From: Xylophilus sp. GOD-11R
Lineage (GTDB): Bacteria; Pseudomonadota; Gammaproteobacteria; Burkholderiales; Burkholderiaceae_C
Direction: 5' to 3'
DNA: 64,000 bases
NCBI RefSeq assembly: GCF_033546935.1
Contig: NZ_CP137854.1
Coordinates: 2,480,001-2,544,000 of the forward strand
Positions 56,725 through 64,000 of this stretch are shown piece after piece. Below the pieces are notes generated by a model. That model saw nothing but the letters and a program-made list of their open reading frames with translations. It made no database searches and was not told the DNA's origin. The position numbers were made by a program, and so were the translations under genes. Position 1 is the stretch's first letter; the number at the start of each line of letters is the position of its first letter.

Positions 56725-57788
56725 GCAGGACGGTCGTCGCCAACATGCCCGCCATCGCCGACAGATCCGAATTCGCGCCTCCGCAAGAAGGCCGCCGCGG
56801 CGGCGCCTTCGGGCTGGCCGTGCTCGCCCACCTGGCCCTGCTCGCCGCGCTGACCTGGGGCGTGCGCTGGAAGCAGGAGTCCGATGCGCCCGCGGTCGAG
56901 GCCGAAATCTGGTCGGCCACGCCGCGCCAGGCTGCGCCCCGCGCCGTCGAGCCTCCGCCGCCACCGCCCATACCGGCGCCCCCGCCGCCACCCGCGCCCG
57001 AGCCGGCGCCGGCACCGGCACCGCCCCCCCCTCCTCCGCCTCCCGCGCCGGCCCCCGAGCCCGATACGCGTGATGCCGACATCGCCATGCAGCGCCAGAA
57101 GCAGCAGGAAGCCGCCAAAGAAAAACAGCGCCAGCAGCAGCTCGAACAGCAACGCCAGCAAAAGCTCAAGGCCCAGCAGGAAGAGCGCGAAGAAGCCGCC
57201 CGCCAGAAGCAGGAGCAGGCCGAACGCGATCGCCGCGAAAAAGCCGCTGATGCCAAGCGTCAGGCCGAGAAGGCCGAGAAGCAGGCCGCACTCGACAAGC
57301 AGGCCGCCCTGGAAAAGCAGAAGCAGATCGACAAGCAGAAGGCGCTCGACAAACAGAAGCAGGCAGCCGAGGACAAGCGCCGCGAAGAACAGCAGCAAGC
57401 CAAGCAGCAGGCAGCCCAGCTCGACAAGCTGCGCAAGGAACAGCTGCAGCGCATGGCGGGCCTGGCCGGGGCCACCGGCGGCGCGACGGCCACTGGCTCC
57501 GACCTGCGCTCATCGGGCCCTTCGGGCAGCTACGGCGGCAAGGTCGCAGCCAAGGTGCGACCCAACATCACCTTCACTGACGACGCACCGGGCAATCCAC
57601 GCGCCGAGGTCGAGGTGCGCGCCGCGCCGGACGGCACCATCGTCGGCAAGCGGCTGGTCAAGTCGAGCGGCAACCCGGCGTGGGACGACGCGGTGCTGAA
57701 GGCGATCGACAAGACCGAAAGCCTGCCCAAGGACATCGACGGTCGCGTGCCCCCCTCGCTCATCATCGGTTTCCGACCGCGCGACTGA
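56721..57788 (+). CDS. tolA: TolA-like envelope protein (TonB/TolA family)
   Basis: A 355-residue protein: one membrane helix (AVLAHLALLAALTWGV), a Pro-rich segment (PPPPPPIPAPPPPPAP), a long Lys/Glu/Ala/Gln coiled helix (about residues 120-240), and a C-terminal TonB/TolA domain (PRAEVEVRAAPDGTIVG; PAWDDAVLKAIDKTE). It spans the periplasm and links the TolQR motor to Pal and TolB. Start: a TTG in TTGA with tolR, or an ATG at 56745 eight codons later; the first follows the pattern of this cluster. tolB and pal are not in the window, and the plus-strand run ends here. Confidence 0.9.
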
Positions 57789-57889
57789 AGCCTGACGCGG
57801 CCTAGGTCAGCGCGGTGGGCATCGCCGCGCGAACGATCAGGGCATGCCCGAAGGGTCGAACGGGCCCGGCCCTGCGCGAACCCCGCGTG

Positions 57890-58264
57890 TCAGGGGCCGG
57901 GACGGATGACGCTGTCGCTCGGCACCAGCAGCGTCGCCCGGCCGTCCTGCGAGGTAGTGGTTTCCGGCACCACCGACGATGGGGGATAGCTCTGCACCGG
58001 CAGGCCCGGTGGCTGCAGGATGGTGGCCCGGCCGTCCGACGATTCGTTGACGGTGGCGCCCGAACTGGTGGCGCCGCTGCGGTCCAGCACCGTGCCGGCG
58101 GCGCGGATGCAGGCGTTGTAGGCCGGTCGCGGCTGGGCTGGGTCGCAGGCGGCCATCTGCTGTTGGTAGATCTGCTGCGCCGCGGCCGCGGACTGGGCGA
58201 ACGCCGCCTGCGTCGGTCCGATGGCGGCCAGGAACAGGAAAGAAGTCAGAACATGTCGACGCAT
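57890..58264 (-). CDS. exported hypothetical protein, 124 residues
   Basis: A 124-residue protein with a signal peptide (VLTSFLFLAAIGPTQAAFA/QS). The mature part has a helix with repeated Gln/Ala (QQIYQQQMAACDP), a Cys pair (CDPAQ...NACIRA) and a Ser/Thr-rich tail containing two copies of DGRATI/L-x-P. No domain is recognised. It lies downstream of tolA, convergent, with 101 bases between, and 75 bases from the spore-coat-U gene on its own strand. Confidence 0.6.
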   Translation of the reverse strand: MRRHVLTSFLFLAAIGPTQAAFAQSAAAAQQIYQQQMAACDPAQPRPAYNACIRAAGTVLDRSGATSSGATVNESSDGRATILQPPGLPVQSYPPSSVVPETTTSQDGRATLLVPSDSVIRPGP

Positions 58265-58339
58265 GGGAAACCCTTAGCGCGGCAGCGGTGCGCCGCATGG
58301 GCGCGACCTTAGCGCCTGCGCGGCCAGCCATCGCAACAG

Positions 58340-58804
58340 TCAGTACTCGACCAGGATGGTGACGCTATCCATGTAACTGCCGGCCTCGACGTTCTGTCCG
58401 GCCGGTACGCGGGCATACACGGGGAGGTGCACCGCGGTGCCGGAACCGCCGGCCGTCGCGGTCCCGGCGCTGCCGTCGCCCCAAGCCGTGGTGCGGGCGG
58501 CATCCACGTACAGGTTGTAGGCCAGTGCCTGCTGGCCGGGGCCGCCGAGTCGCCGCTGGTGGGCGCCTCCGCTGCCCGACGCAAGCCGCACGGTGAACGC
58601 GGTGACGGCCGCGCATTCGATCGAGATGTCTCCCGTGCTGTCCAGCGCCGCCGCGGCGAAGGGGTCGTAGCTGCCGAACGCCAGACCGGCCGTGGAGACG
58701 GTGCAGGCCGACTGGGCGTTGCCCACGATCGAGGCGGCCAGCAGCGCGCGGCACCACAGGCTTGCCCGGCGACGCGCGCCCCGGGCGATAGAGGAACGAT
58801 TCAT
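58340..58804 (-). CDS. spore coat U domain (SCPU) fimbrial subunit, last in operon
   Basis: A 154-residue secreted SCPU-domain protein. A signal peptide (LLAASIVGNAQSA) is followed by the domain: CTVSTAGLAFGSYDPFA, ISIECAAVTAFTVRLASG, YNLYVDAARTTAWGDG and the end VPAGQNVEAGSYMDSVTILVEY. SCPU subunits are built into chaperone-usher fibres of the Csu type. The ATG overlaps the usher stop (ATGA). Probably the tip or minor subunit. Confidence 0.85.
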   Translation of the reverse strand: MNRSSIARGARRRASLWCRALLAASIVGNAQSACTVSTAGLAFGSYDPFAAAALDSTGDISIECAAVTAFTVRLASGSGGAHQRRLGGPGQQALAYNLYVDAARTTAWGDGSAGTATAGGSGTAVHLPVYARVPAGQNVEAGSYMDSVTILVEY

Positions 58805-61149
58805 GGGTGGTGCGGCTCGCAGGCGTGGTGACCGAGGTGAGGCTCCGGCTCAGTCGAAGCCGGCAGACGAAGTTCGAAACGGCAGACCTTCAACGCCGGC
58901 CCGGAGCCCCAGCGCACCTCGATCTGCTGCCGATCGCGCAGCCCGGTCAGATACAGCAGGCCACCCTCGCCAACGACAAAAGGCCCGGCTTGCCCATCGA
59001 TCCAGGCTACCGCGCCGGAGGGCACCGGCTTCTCGCCCATGCTGGCACTCAGGGTGGCCGCGTGGGAGCGCTTGACCGGAAAGCGCCAGAGGGCGCCACT
59101 GCGGTAGGCCGGCACCAGTTCGGCCTGCAAGCTGTCGAACTGCGCGTCGATCGGCAGGTCCACCGCGTCGATTCGAACCGGGTTGCGCTGGTAGGCGCGC
59201 AGGCGCGGCAGCAGGGCACGCCCCTGGGCGTCGGTGCGGGTCACGAGCTGGTTGTCGGCATATACCGGGACGTCTGCCATGCCCGGAACCTCGATCAGGG
59301 CGAAGCTGCCATCGATGCGGCGCCCGGCATGCAGGCTGTCGCCCATCCACACCAGCGCGCCGCTGGCGGTGCCGCGCACGGCGGTGTCGCCCTGGTGATC
59401 GGCGAGCCCCAAGGTGGCACGGCCGTAGCTGCGTTGCACCAGGGCCGTCGCTTCGCCGTATCGATCCGCCCCGCCGCCGGCCCGCACGCGCCAACCCACG
59501 CCGTCGCCGGCCGGCAGGTTTCGCTGCGCCTCCAGTTGCTCGGACCAGCGGCCGCGTTGCTCGTAGGCCGCTGCACTCACGCTGGTGCGCGCATCCAGCG
59601 CGCGGGTAAAGGTGAGGTTGGCGCTGGTGCTGCCACCCGGGCCGATGTTGCGGACCAGCGAAAAGCCCAGGAAGCCGAGCGCGCCCAGGCTCACGCTGTA
59701 GCCGGCGGTCAGCAGCTTCACCAGTTCCCCGTCACGCGGTCGCTGCTCGACATAGCCGATCGACACCGACCCGGGACCCACCGCCGTGCTGCCGTAGGCA
59801 CGAACCAGGCGGCGTGCCGCGCGCCGGTCGGGGTCCTGCCCGACCTGCTCGAAGGCGGAACTGGCCATCTGGACGCTCGCGCCCCAGTTCACCCGCCGAT
59901 CCTGGTGCTCGACACCCAGGCCGACCAACAGGCCTTCGCTTCGGTCGCTGCGGCTGGCGGCCAGCGAGGCGTTGAAGACGCCGATCGCCGGCACGCCGCT
60001 CACCAGCCCCAGGCCTGCCGTTTGCCGCTTCGCGCTCCATTCGACGCGGGCTTCGGTGGTGAGGCGATCGTTCCAGCCCAGACGGTGGGTGCCGACCAGT
60101 ACGGCGGGGCCATAGTCCTGGCTGGCACGGCCGTAGCGCTGGCGTTGCCATCCGAACTCGTACGCGAAATCGTGCAGCCCTTCTTTCAACAGGCGTTGCG
60201 AGGCAAGAAACGGCGCGACGATCACCTGCTCCTGGCCCATCAGGTCGCGCACCACCAGCCGCGCTTCGCCCTGGCCGGTCACCACCGGCAGGTCGCGCAA
60301 GGTGAAAGGCCCTGCGGGAACGTCGATACGCGAGCGCAGCACATCGTTGACCAGCAGGTCCGCGGTGGACGGCAGCGCGGTGGATCCGCTGAGGGTGGGC
60401 AGCGGAAAACTCACGAACCCCGGTTGCGTGGCGAAATTGGTCGCCCACTGGATGCCGCCGAACCGGCTCGGCAGCCCCCACTGGCTGCGCCCGCCGATGG
60501 CGTCGCCCAGGCGCAGGCTGGCGCGGCGGTCGGGCATGTCGTAGGTCCAGGTGGTGTCGAGCCGCAGCAGTTCGGGGCCGACCTCCTGCCCGCGGCGCAG
60601 CGCCACGGTGGCGGTGCCCACGCCCCAGCGGTTGAAGATGCCGGTCTCGAACAGCCCGCCCGAGCGCTGCTGCCCGCTGGCATGCGTCGTGGTCAGGTCG
60701 TAATTGAAGAAGCCTCCGGGCGGTGTCGATTCCGTGCGCGGGGCGGCGCGGGCCGCCATGTCGATGCTGCTGGAATCGAACGATTGCGCCAGGGCATTCA
60801 CGGCGAGCGCCGAAGCCGCTTCGTCGACCCGCCACGCGAGCCCGGGGATGTCGTCGAGGCGATAGAAGTCGGCGCCATCCTGTCGTCGCGGCGGCAGCTC
60901 GGGCAGCCGCAGGCGCCAACGTTGCAGGTCGGCGCCGCGCACCAGCAGCCGGTCGCCCGCGCCGCGCAGCAGCACCGCGGCGGAGCCGGTGTCGACGCCG
61001 TTGACGCGGACCGTCAGCAGGACTTCCGGCAAGTCGCCCGGCTGGTCGCCCGAAAGGCTGGACTGGGCGGACGAAGGCCCGGCGCAAGGTCCAAGCAGCA
61101 ATAGCATGACCACCGCGATGGTCGCGGATTTATTGGATGTCTCCCCCAC
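58801..61149 (-). CDS. fimbrial outer-membrane usher (CsuD/FimD family, GTG start)
   Basis: A 782-residue usher. After the signal peptide (TIAVVMLLLLGPCAGPSSA) come the N-terminal domain (LPEVLLTVRVNGVDTGS), the beta barrel with the plug (VLLRGADLQRW; FNYDLTTTHASGQ), and the C-terminal domains with SCRFELRLP-type Cys near the end (LKVCRFELRLPA). It secretes and assembles the SCPU subunits. The start is ambiguous: the frame has no ATG near the chaperone stop; a GTG at 61149 gives a signal peptide with a basic region and is chosen. Confidence 0.85.
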   Translation of the reverse strand: MGETSNKSATIAVVMLLLLGPCAGPSSAQSSLSGDQPGDLPEVLLTVRVNGVDTGSAAVLLRGAGDRLLVRGADLQRWRLRLPELPPRRQDGADFYRLDDIPGLAWRVDEAASALAVNALAQSFDSSSIDMAARAAPRTESTPPGGFFNYDLTTTHASGQQRSGGLFETGIFNRWGVGTATVALRRGQEVGPELLRLDTTWTYDMPDRRASLRLGDAIGGRSQWGLPSRFGGIQWATNFATQPGFVSFPLPTLSGSTALPSTADLLVNDVLRSRIDVPAGPFTLRDLPVVTGQGEARLVVRDLMGQEQVIVAPFLASQRLLKEGLHDFAYEFGWQRQRYGRASQDYGPAVLVGTHRLGWNDRLTTEARVEWSAKRQTAGLGLVSGVPAIGVFNASLAASRSDRSEGLLVGLGVEHQDRRVNWGASVQMASSAFEQVGQDPDRRAARRLVRAYGSTAVGPGSVSIGYVEQRPRDGELVKLLTAGYSVSLGALGFLGFSLVRNIGPGGSTSANLTFTRALDARTSVSAAAYEQRGRWSEQLEAQRNLPAGDGVGWRVRAGGGADRYGEATALVQRSYGRATLGLADHQGDTAVRGTASGALVWMGDSLHAGRRIDGSFALIEVPGMADVPVYADNQLVTRTDAQGRALLPRLRAYQRNPVRIDAVDLPIDAQFDSLQAELVPAYRSGALWRFPVKRSHAATLSASMGEKPVPSGAVAWIDGQAGPFVVGEGGLLYLTGLRDRQQIEVRWGSGPALKVCRFELRLPASTEPEPHLGHHACEPHHP

Positions 61150-61154
61150 GGCAT

Positions 61155-61865
61155 TCAGTGATCCGAGACCACGATCCTCGCCTGCAGCGGGCCTGCATCG
61201 GTTCGTACGGTCAGCTCGATCGGCTCGCCGGGCTTGACGTCGTGCGCCACGGTCCATTCCTTCCATTGACCAGGCAGCACGTAGGCCGGCTGAATCTTTT
61301 TCCGGTCGGTGGCGGCACCCAGGCCGATGCCGGTCACCTGCACATGCACCTGGCCTTCGTTGTGTGCCACCAGGTGCAGGCCATCCTTGACCACGCGGGC
61401 TTCCCAGCGGAGCAAAGGTGTCGCTGCGGCCAGGGGCTCGATGAACACTGGCACGCTCAGTTGCAGAGCGACCCGCAGTCCCTTGAAGTCCGAGGGCGCC
61501 TCGGGCAGGACTTCCTTGAGCAGCAGACGGTAAGACCGCTCCGTTCGGGCATCCGACGAGGCGCCGCGCAGGCCGACGCGCACCGTCTGTGTGGCGCCGG
61601 GTGGCAGCGTGAAGATCGCCGGCGTCGCCAGAATTTCCCGGGTGCCCTCTAGCTGGTCGGTGCCATCGGACTGGCTCCAGCGCATGAGCTCGAGCTGCAT
61701 GAGCGTGCTTTCCTGGGAGCCATTGCGCACCGTCAACGCGCCAGCCGAGCGATCCGATGCCAGTGACACCACAACCGGACTCACCGAAAAGGATCCGGCG
61801 AAAGCCAGCATGGGAGGGACAAGGCAGCCGACGGCCACGGCCGAACGAAGACGGCGCATGTTCAT
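61155..61865 (-). CDS. periplasmic pilus chaperone (PapD/CsuC-like)
   Basis: A 236-residue chaperone with a signal peptide (AVAVGCLVPPMLAFA/GSF). The PapD-like two-domain Ig fold has the donor strand G1 (LTVRNGSQESTLMQLEL), the conserved Arg/Lys in TERSYRLLLKEV, and C-terminal KKIQPAYVLPGQWKEW. It caps subunits by donor-strand complementation before usher assembly. Its start overlaps the preceding subunit gene stop (ATGA). Confidence 0.88.
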   Translation of the reverse strand: MNMRRLRSAVAVGCLVPPMLAFAGSFSVSPVVVSLASDRSAGALTVRNGSQESTLMQLELMRWSQSDGTDQLEGTREILATPAIFTLPPGATQTVRVGLRGASSDARTERSYRLLLKEVLPEAPSDFKGLRVALQLSVPVFIEPLAAATPLLRWEARVVKDGLHLVAHNEGQVHVQVTGIGLGAATDRKKIQPAYVLPGQWKEWTVAHDVKPGEPIELTVRTDAGPLQARIVVSDH

Positions 61866-62398
61866 CAGAAGACGACGGTGGCTTGGACGGTGTCGGTGTA
61901 GTTGCCGGCCGGCACGTTCTGGCCGGCGGGGATGCGGCCGTAGACGGTCAGCTCCGCGGGGGTGCCGGTGCCGTTGTGGGTGACACCGCCGGTGGATTCA
62001 TTGGTCCAGATCGCGGCGTGGGCGCTGTCGGTGAACAGCCCGTAGCTCAGGAAGTTGGTGCCATTGGTCATGCGACGCAGCGGCAGGCCATTGGTCGAGC
62101 CGTCGTCGGCGTGCGAGCCTTGGCCCAGGATGACCTGCGTGGTCGATCCGTTGGTGCAAGTCACATTCACGGCGCCTTGGGCATCGGCGGGGTTGCCAGC
62201 GTTGGTGCCCTGCGGCTCATAGTTGCCGAACGTTACCGCCGTCGTCGTGATGGTGCAGCCCACCGGCACCGTGGCGCTGACCTGCAGGTTGCTGGTGACG
62301 TCCGCCTTGGAGTGCATGGAGACGAAAGCGCCGGCGAAAGCAGTCAGGGCGATCAGCACGGACTGGGCGGACGGGATGCGAGCGAAACGTGATTGCAT
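61865..62398 (-). CDS. spore coat U domain (SCPU) fimbrial subunit, first in operon
   Basis: A 177-residue secreted SCPU protein. The signal peptide (SVLIALTAFAGAFVSMHSKA) is followed by the domain with NLQVSATVPVGCTITTTA, FGNYEPQGTNAG, VNVTCTNGSTTQVILGQG and the end IPAGQNVPAGNYTDTVQATV. Likely the main fibre subunit of a Csu-type pilus, first gene of the four-gene operon. The 173-base space upstream to hemH holds the promoter, which I cannot place exactly. Confidence 0.87.
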   Translation of the reverse strand: MQSRFARIPSAQSVLIALTAFAGAFVSMHSKADVTSNLQVSATVPVGCTITTTAVTFGNYEPQGTNAGNPADAQGAVNVTCTNGSTTQVILGQGSHADDGSTNGLPLRRMTNGTNFLSYGLFTDSAHAAIWTNESTGGVTHNGTGTPAELTVYGRIPAGQNVPAGNYTDTVQATVVF

Positions 62399-62571
62399 GG
62401 CAATTCCTTTGGATGATTAGCCGAGCTGCGGACGCAGCGGCCAACGCACTTTAAAAAGGTTTGCACACGCTCACATTGCGTTCGTGTAGTTCCTTCGGCC
62501 TTCGAATTTCAGGCAGTCGCCGGTTGAGTTGCCATTGCGCATTCTCGGGAGGTGACCGCCCGCTTCATGGC

Positions 62572-63603
62572 CTATTGACGGGTAGGCCAACCACCCAGAT
62601 GGCGTTGGGCGATACCCGCCAAAGCCGCCACCCAACGCTGGCTGTCGTTGAGTGCCGGGATGTAGTGAAAAGCCTCGCCGCCCTGCGCCAGGAAGGCCTC
62701 GCGCACTTCCATGCCGATCTCCTCGAGCGTCTCCAGGCAATCGCTGGTGAAGCCTGGGCACATCACGTCGACCCGTTTGATCCCATCGCGAGCCAGCGCC
62801 TCCAGCGTGGGCTGGGTGTAGGGCTCCAGCCAGCGAGCGCGGCCGAAGCGCGACTGGAAAGTGGTCAGCACTTCGGCCGCGTGCAGACCCAGTTCGGAAG
62901 CGAGCAACGTCGACGTTTCCAGGCACTCGTCGTAGTACGGATCGCCCAGCTCACGGGTGCGCGCCGGAATGCCGTGGAAGCTCAGCACGAGCCGCTCGCC
63001 ACGACCGTTCTGTCGCCAGTGCGACTCGACCCGCTCGGCCAGGGCCGCGATATAGCCCGGGTCGTCGTGATAGCGCTGCACGAAGCGAAGCTCCGGTATG
63101 ACCCGCTGGCGCGACGACCACGCAAACACGGCGTCGGACACGCTGGCCGTAGTGGTGCCGGAATACTGCGGATAGGCCGGCAGGACCAGGATGCGGTCGA
63201 CGCCTTCGGCCTTGAGTTGGTCGAGCTGACTCGCGACGGAAGGCGATCCGTAACGCATTGCGTGGCGCACCGGAACACGATGGCCATGGCCAGCCAGCCA
63301 GCTGCCGAGCATGCTCGCTTGCCGCGCGGTCCAGACTGCCAGCGGCGAGCCTTCGGGCATCCAGATCTTGGCGTACTTGGCAGCCGAAGCGCTCGGCCGG
63401 ATCCGCAGGATCACCCCATGCAAAATCACCTTCCAGGCCAACGGCGGAATTTCCACCACCCGGGTGTCGGACAGGAATTCGGCGAGGTAGCGGCGCACCG
63501 AGGCGGAATCGGCGGCATCCGGTGTTCCGAGGTTGACGAAGAGGATGGCGGTGCGCGGCACGGGGCCGGCCGCCAGTGGAGGTTCGGGCGCGAAGAGGGA
63601 CAC
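62572..63603 (-). CDS. hemH: ferrochelatase (GTG start)
   Basis: A 343-residue ferrochelatase that inserts iron into protoporphyrin IX, the last step of heme synthesis. It has AILFVNLGTPDAADSASVRR, YAKIWMPEGSPL, the catalytic His in LVLSFHGIPARTREL, DPYYDECLETS and VDVMCPGFTSDCLETLEEI with the Glu pair. The frame is open further upstream but overlaps the divergent HAD gene; the GTG at 63603 just before SLFAPEP is preferred, although its ribosome site is weak. The two divergent genes share a short promoter gap. Confidence 0.92.
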   Translation of the reverse strand: MSLFAPEPPLAAGPVPRTAILFVNLGTPDAADSASVRRYLAEFLSDTRVVEIPPLAWKVILHGVILRIRPSASAAKYAKIWMPEGSPLAVWTARQASMLGSWLAGHGHRVPVRHAMRYGSPSVASQLDQLKAEGVDRILVLPAYPQYSGTTTASVSDAVFAWSSRQRVIPELRFVQRYHDDPGYIAALAERVESHWRQNGRGERLVLSFHGIPARTRELGDPYYDECLETSTLLASELGLHAAEVLTTFQSRFGRARWLEPYTQPTLEALARDGIKRVDVMCPGFTSDCLETLEEIGMEVREAFLAQGGEAFHYIPALNDSQRWVAALAGIAQRHLGGWPTRQ

Positions 63604-63665
63604 GGGGGAGACGATCTCGGAAAGGCCCGCCGGCGAATGCGGCGGTGCGCTATTCTCACCGCGCC

Positions 63666-64000
63666 ATGCACCAAGAACACTCACTGGATGTATCTGTCAT
63701 CCGGGCTATCAGCCTCGATCTCGACGACACGCTCTGGCCGGTCTGGCCCGCGATCGAACGTGCAGAGCAGGTTTTGCACCACTACCTGTCACAGCACGCG
63801 CCGGCCACTGCCGCGCTCTACCAGGACGCAGCCGCGCTTCGGCGCATTCGCGAACAGGTCGGCGTCGAGCTGCCCGAGCTCCGTCACGACCTGAGCGAAC
63901 TCCGTCGCGAATCGATTCGCCGGGCTTTGCGACACGCGGGCGAAGATCCGGCCCTGGCCGAAGCCGGTTTCGATCTCTTCTTCGCCGAACGGCAGCGTGT
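63666..64000 (+). CDS. HAD-superfamily hydrolase (3' end outside window)
   Basis: The first 111 residues of a haloacid-dehalogenase-type hydrolase: catalytic DxD motif in ISLDLDDTLWPVWPAIERAE, then a helical cap with VLHHYLSQHAPATAALYQ and ELRHDLSELRRESIRRALRH. The DDTLWP motif resembles the phosphoglycolate or pyrimidine-nucleotidase-like (YjjG/GmhB) group. The window ends before the second and third motifs, so substrate is open. Divergent from hemH with 62 bases between starts. Confidence 0.85.
   Translation, partial: MHQEHSLDVSVIRAISLDLDDTLWPVWPAIERAEQVLHHYLSQHAPATAALYQDAAALRRIREQVGVELPELRHDLSELRRESIRRALRHAGEDPALAEAGFDLFFAERQR

Overview
The window is a GC-rich chromosomal segment (about two-thirds G+C by eye) from a Gram-negative bacterium. 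The best fit is a betaproteobacterium of the order Burkholderiales, probably family Comamonadaceae. The reasons are gene content and order: pepA divergent from lptF/lptG, a CysB-type regulator followed by an aminotransferase, an ImuA-ImuB-DnaE2 mutagenesis operon, a minor-pilin/PilY1/PilE cluster running into riboflavin genes and nusB, a ybgC-tolQRA operon and a proteobacterial gshA. The assignment rests on family recognition only; no database search was possible. I saw no prophage, insertion sequence, CRISPR array or plasmid origin, so this is mostly core genome with small accessory patches.

Layout. 1-5.3 kb: an OmpA-type lipoprotein (cut by the window edge), a lone receiver protein, a WG-repeat exported membrane protein, dbpA, small unknown genes and tRNA-Pro. 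5.4-9.5 kb: a flavodoxin, a D-2-hydroxyacid dehydrogenase, tRNA-Arg, a LivK/BraC-type binding protein and holC. 9.5-16 kb: pepA against lptF-lptG, a CbiX-like chelatase, cysB and an aminotransferase. 16-21 kb: a DUF4174 protein, an HD-GYP protein and a divergent cadR/cadA metal-resistance pair. 21-28 kb: the SOS mutasome operon imuA-imuB-dnaE2 with a LexA box, plus a PA0069-type radical SAM gene. 28-33 kb: an ABC exporter, a frameshifted GAF gene, a degenerate receiver protein, a YbhB protein and aroQ. 33-43 kb: glnS, an EF-hand membrane protein coupled to glsA, a decayed TpsB transporter, a class A penicillin-binding protein and gshA. 43-45 kb: a less GC-rich accessory patch with an unknown exported protein and an unknown cytosolic protein. 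45-58 kb: one long plus-strand run, fimT-pilV-pilW-pilX-pilY1-pilE-ribD'-ribE-ribBX-ribH-nusB-aminotransferase-ybgC-tolQ-tolR-tolA, mostly joined by ATGA or TTGA overlaps. 58-64 kb: a four-gene spore-coat-U/chaperone/usher operon, hemH, and the start of a HAD hydrolase gene.

How the genes connect. cadR/cadA form a metal-sensing efflux switch whose promoter lies so close to cadA that the mRNA should be leaderless. The imu operon has its LexA box only two bases from the imuA start. The pilus cluster supplies minor pilins and a shortened PilY1 tip protein, then runs into riboflavin synthesis, where RibD has only its reductase half. The tol genes serve envelope constriction. The strongest candidates for follow-up are the reductase-only RibD at the pilE junction, the EF-hand membrane protein coupled to glutaminase, the accessory pair at 43-44 kb, the leaderless MerR promoter, and the repeated use of TTG starts inside TTGA overlaps. 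I did not find a clearly undescribed multi-gene system.
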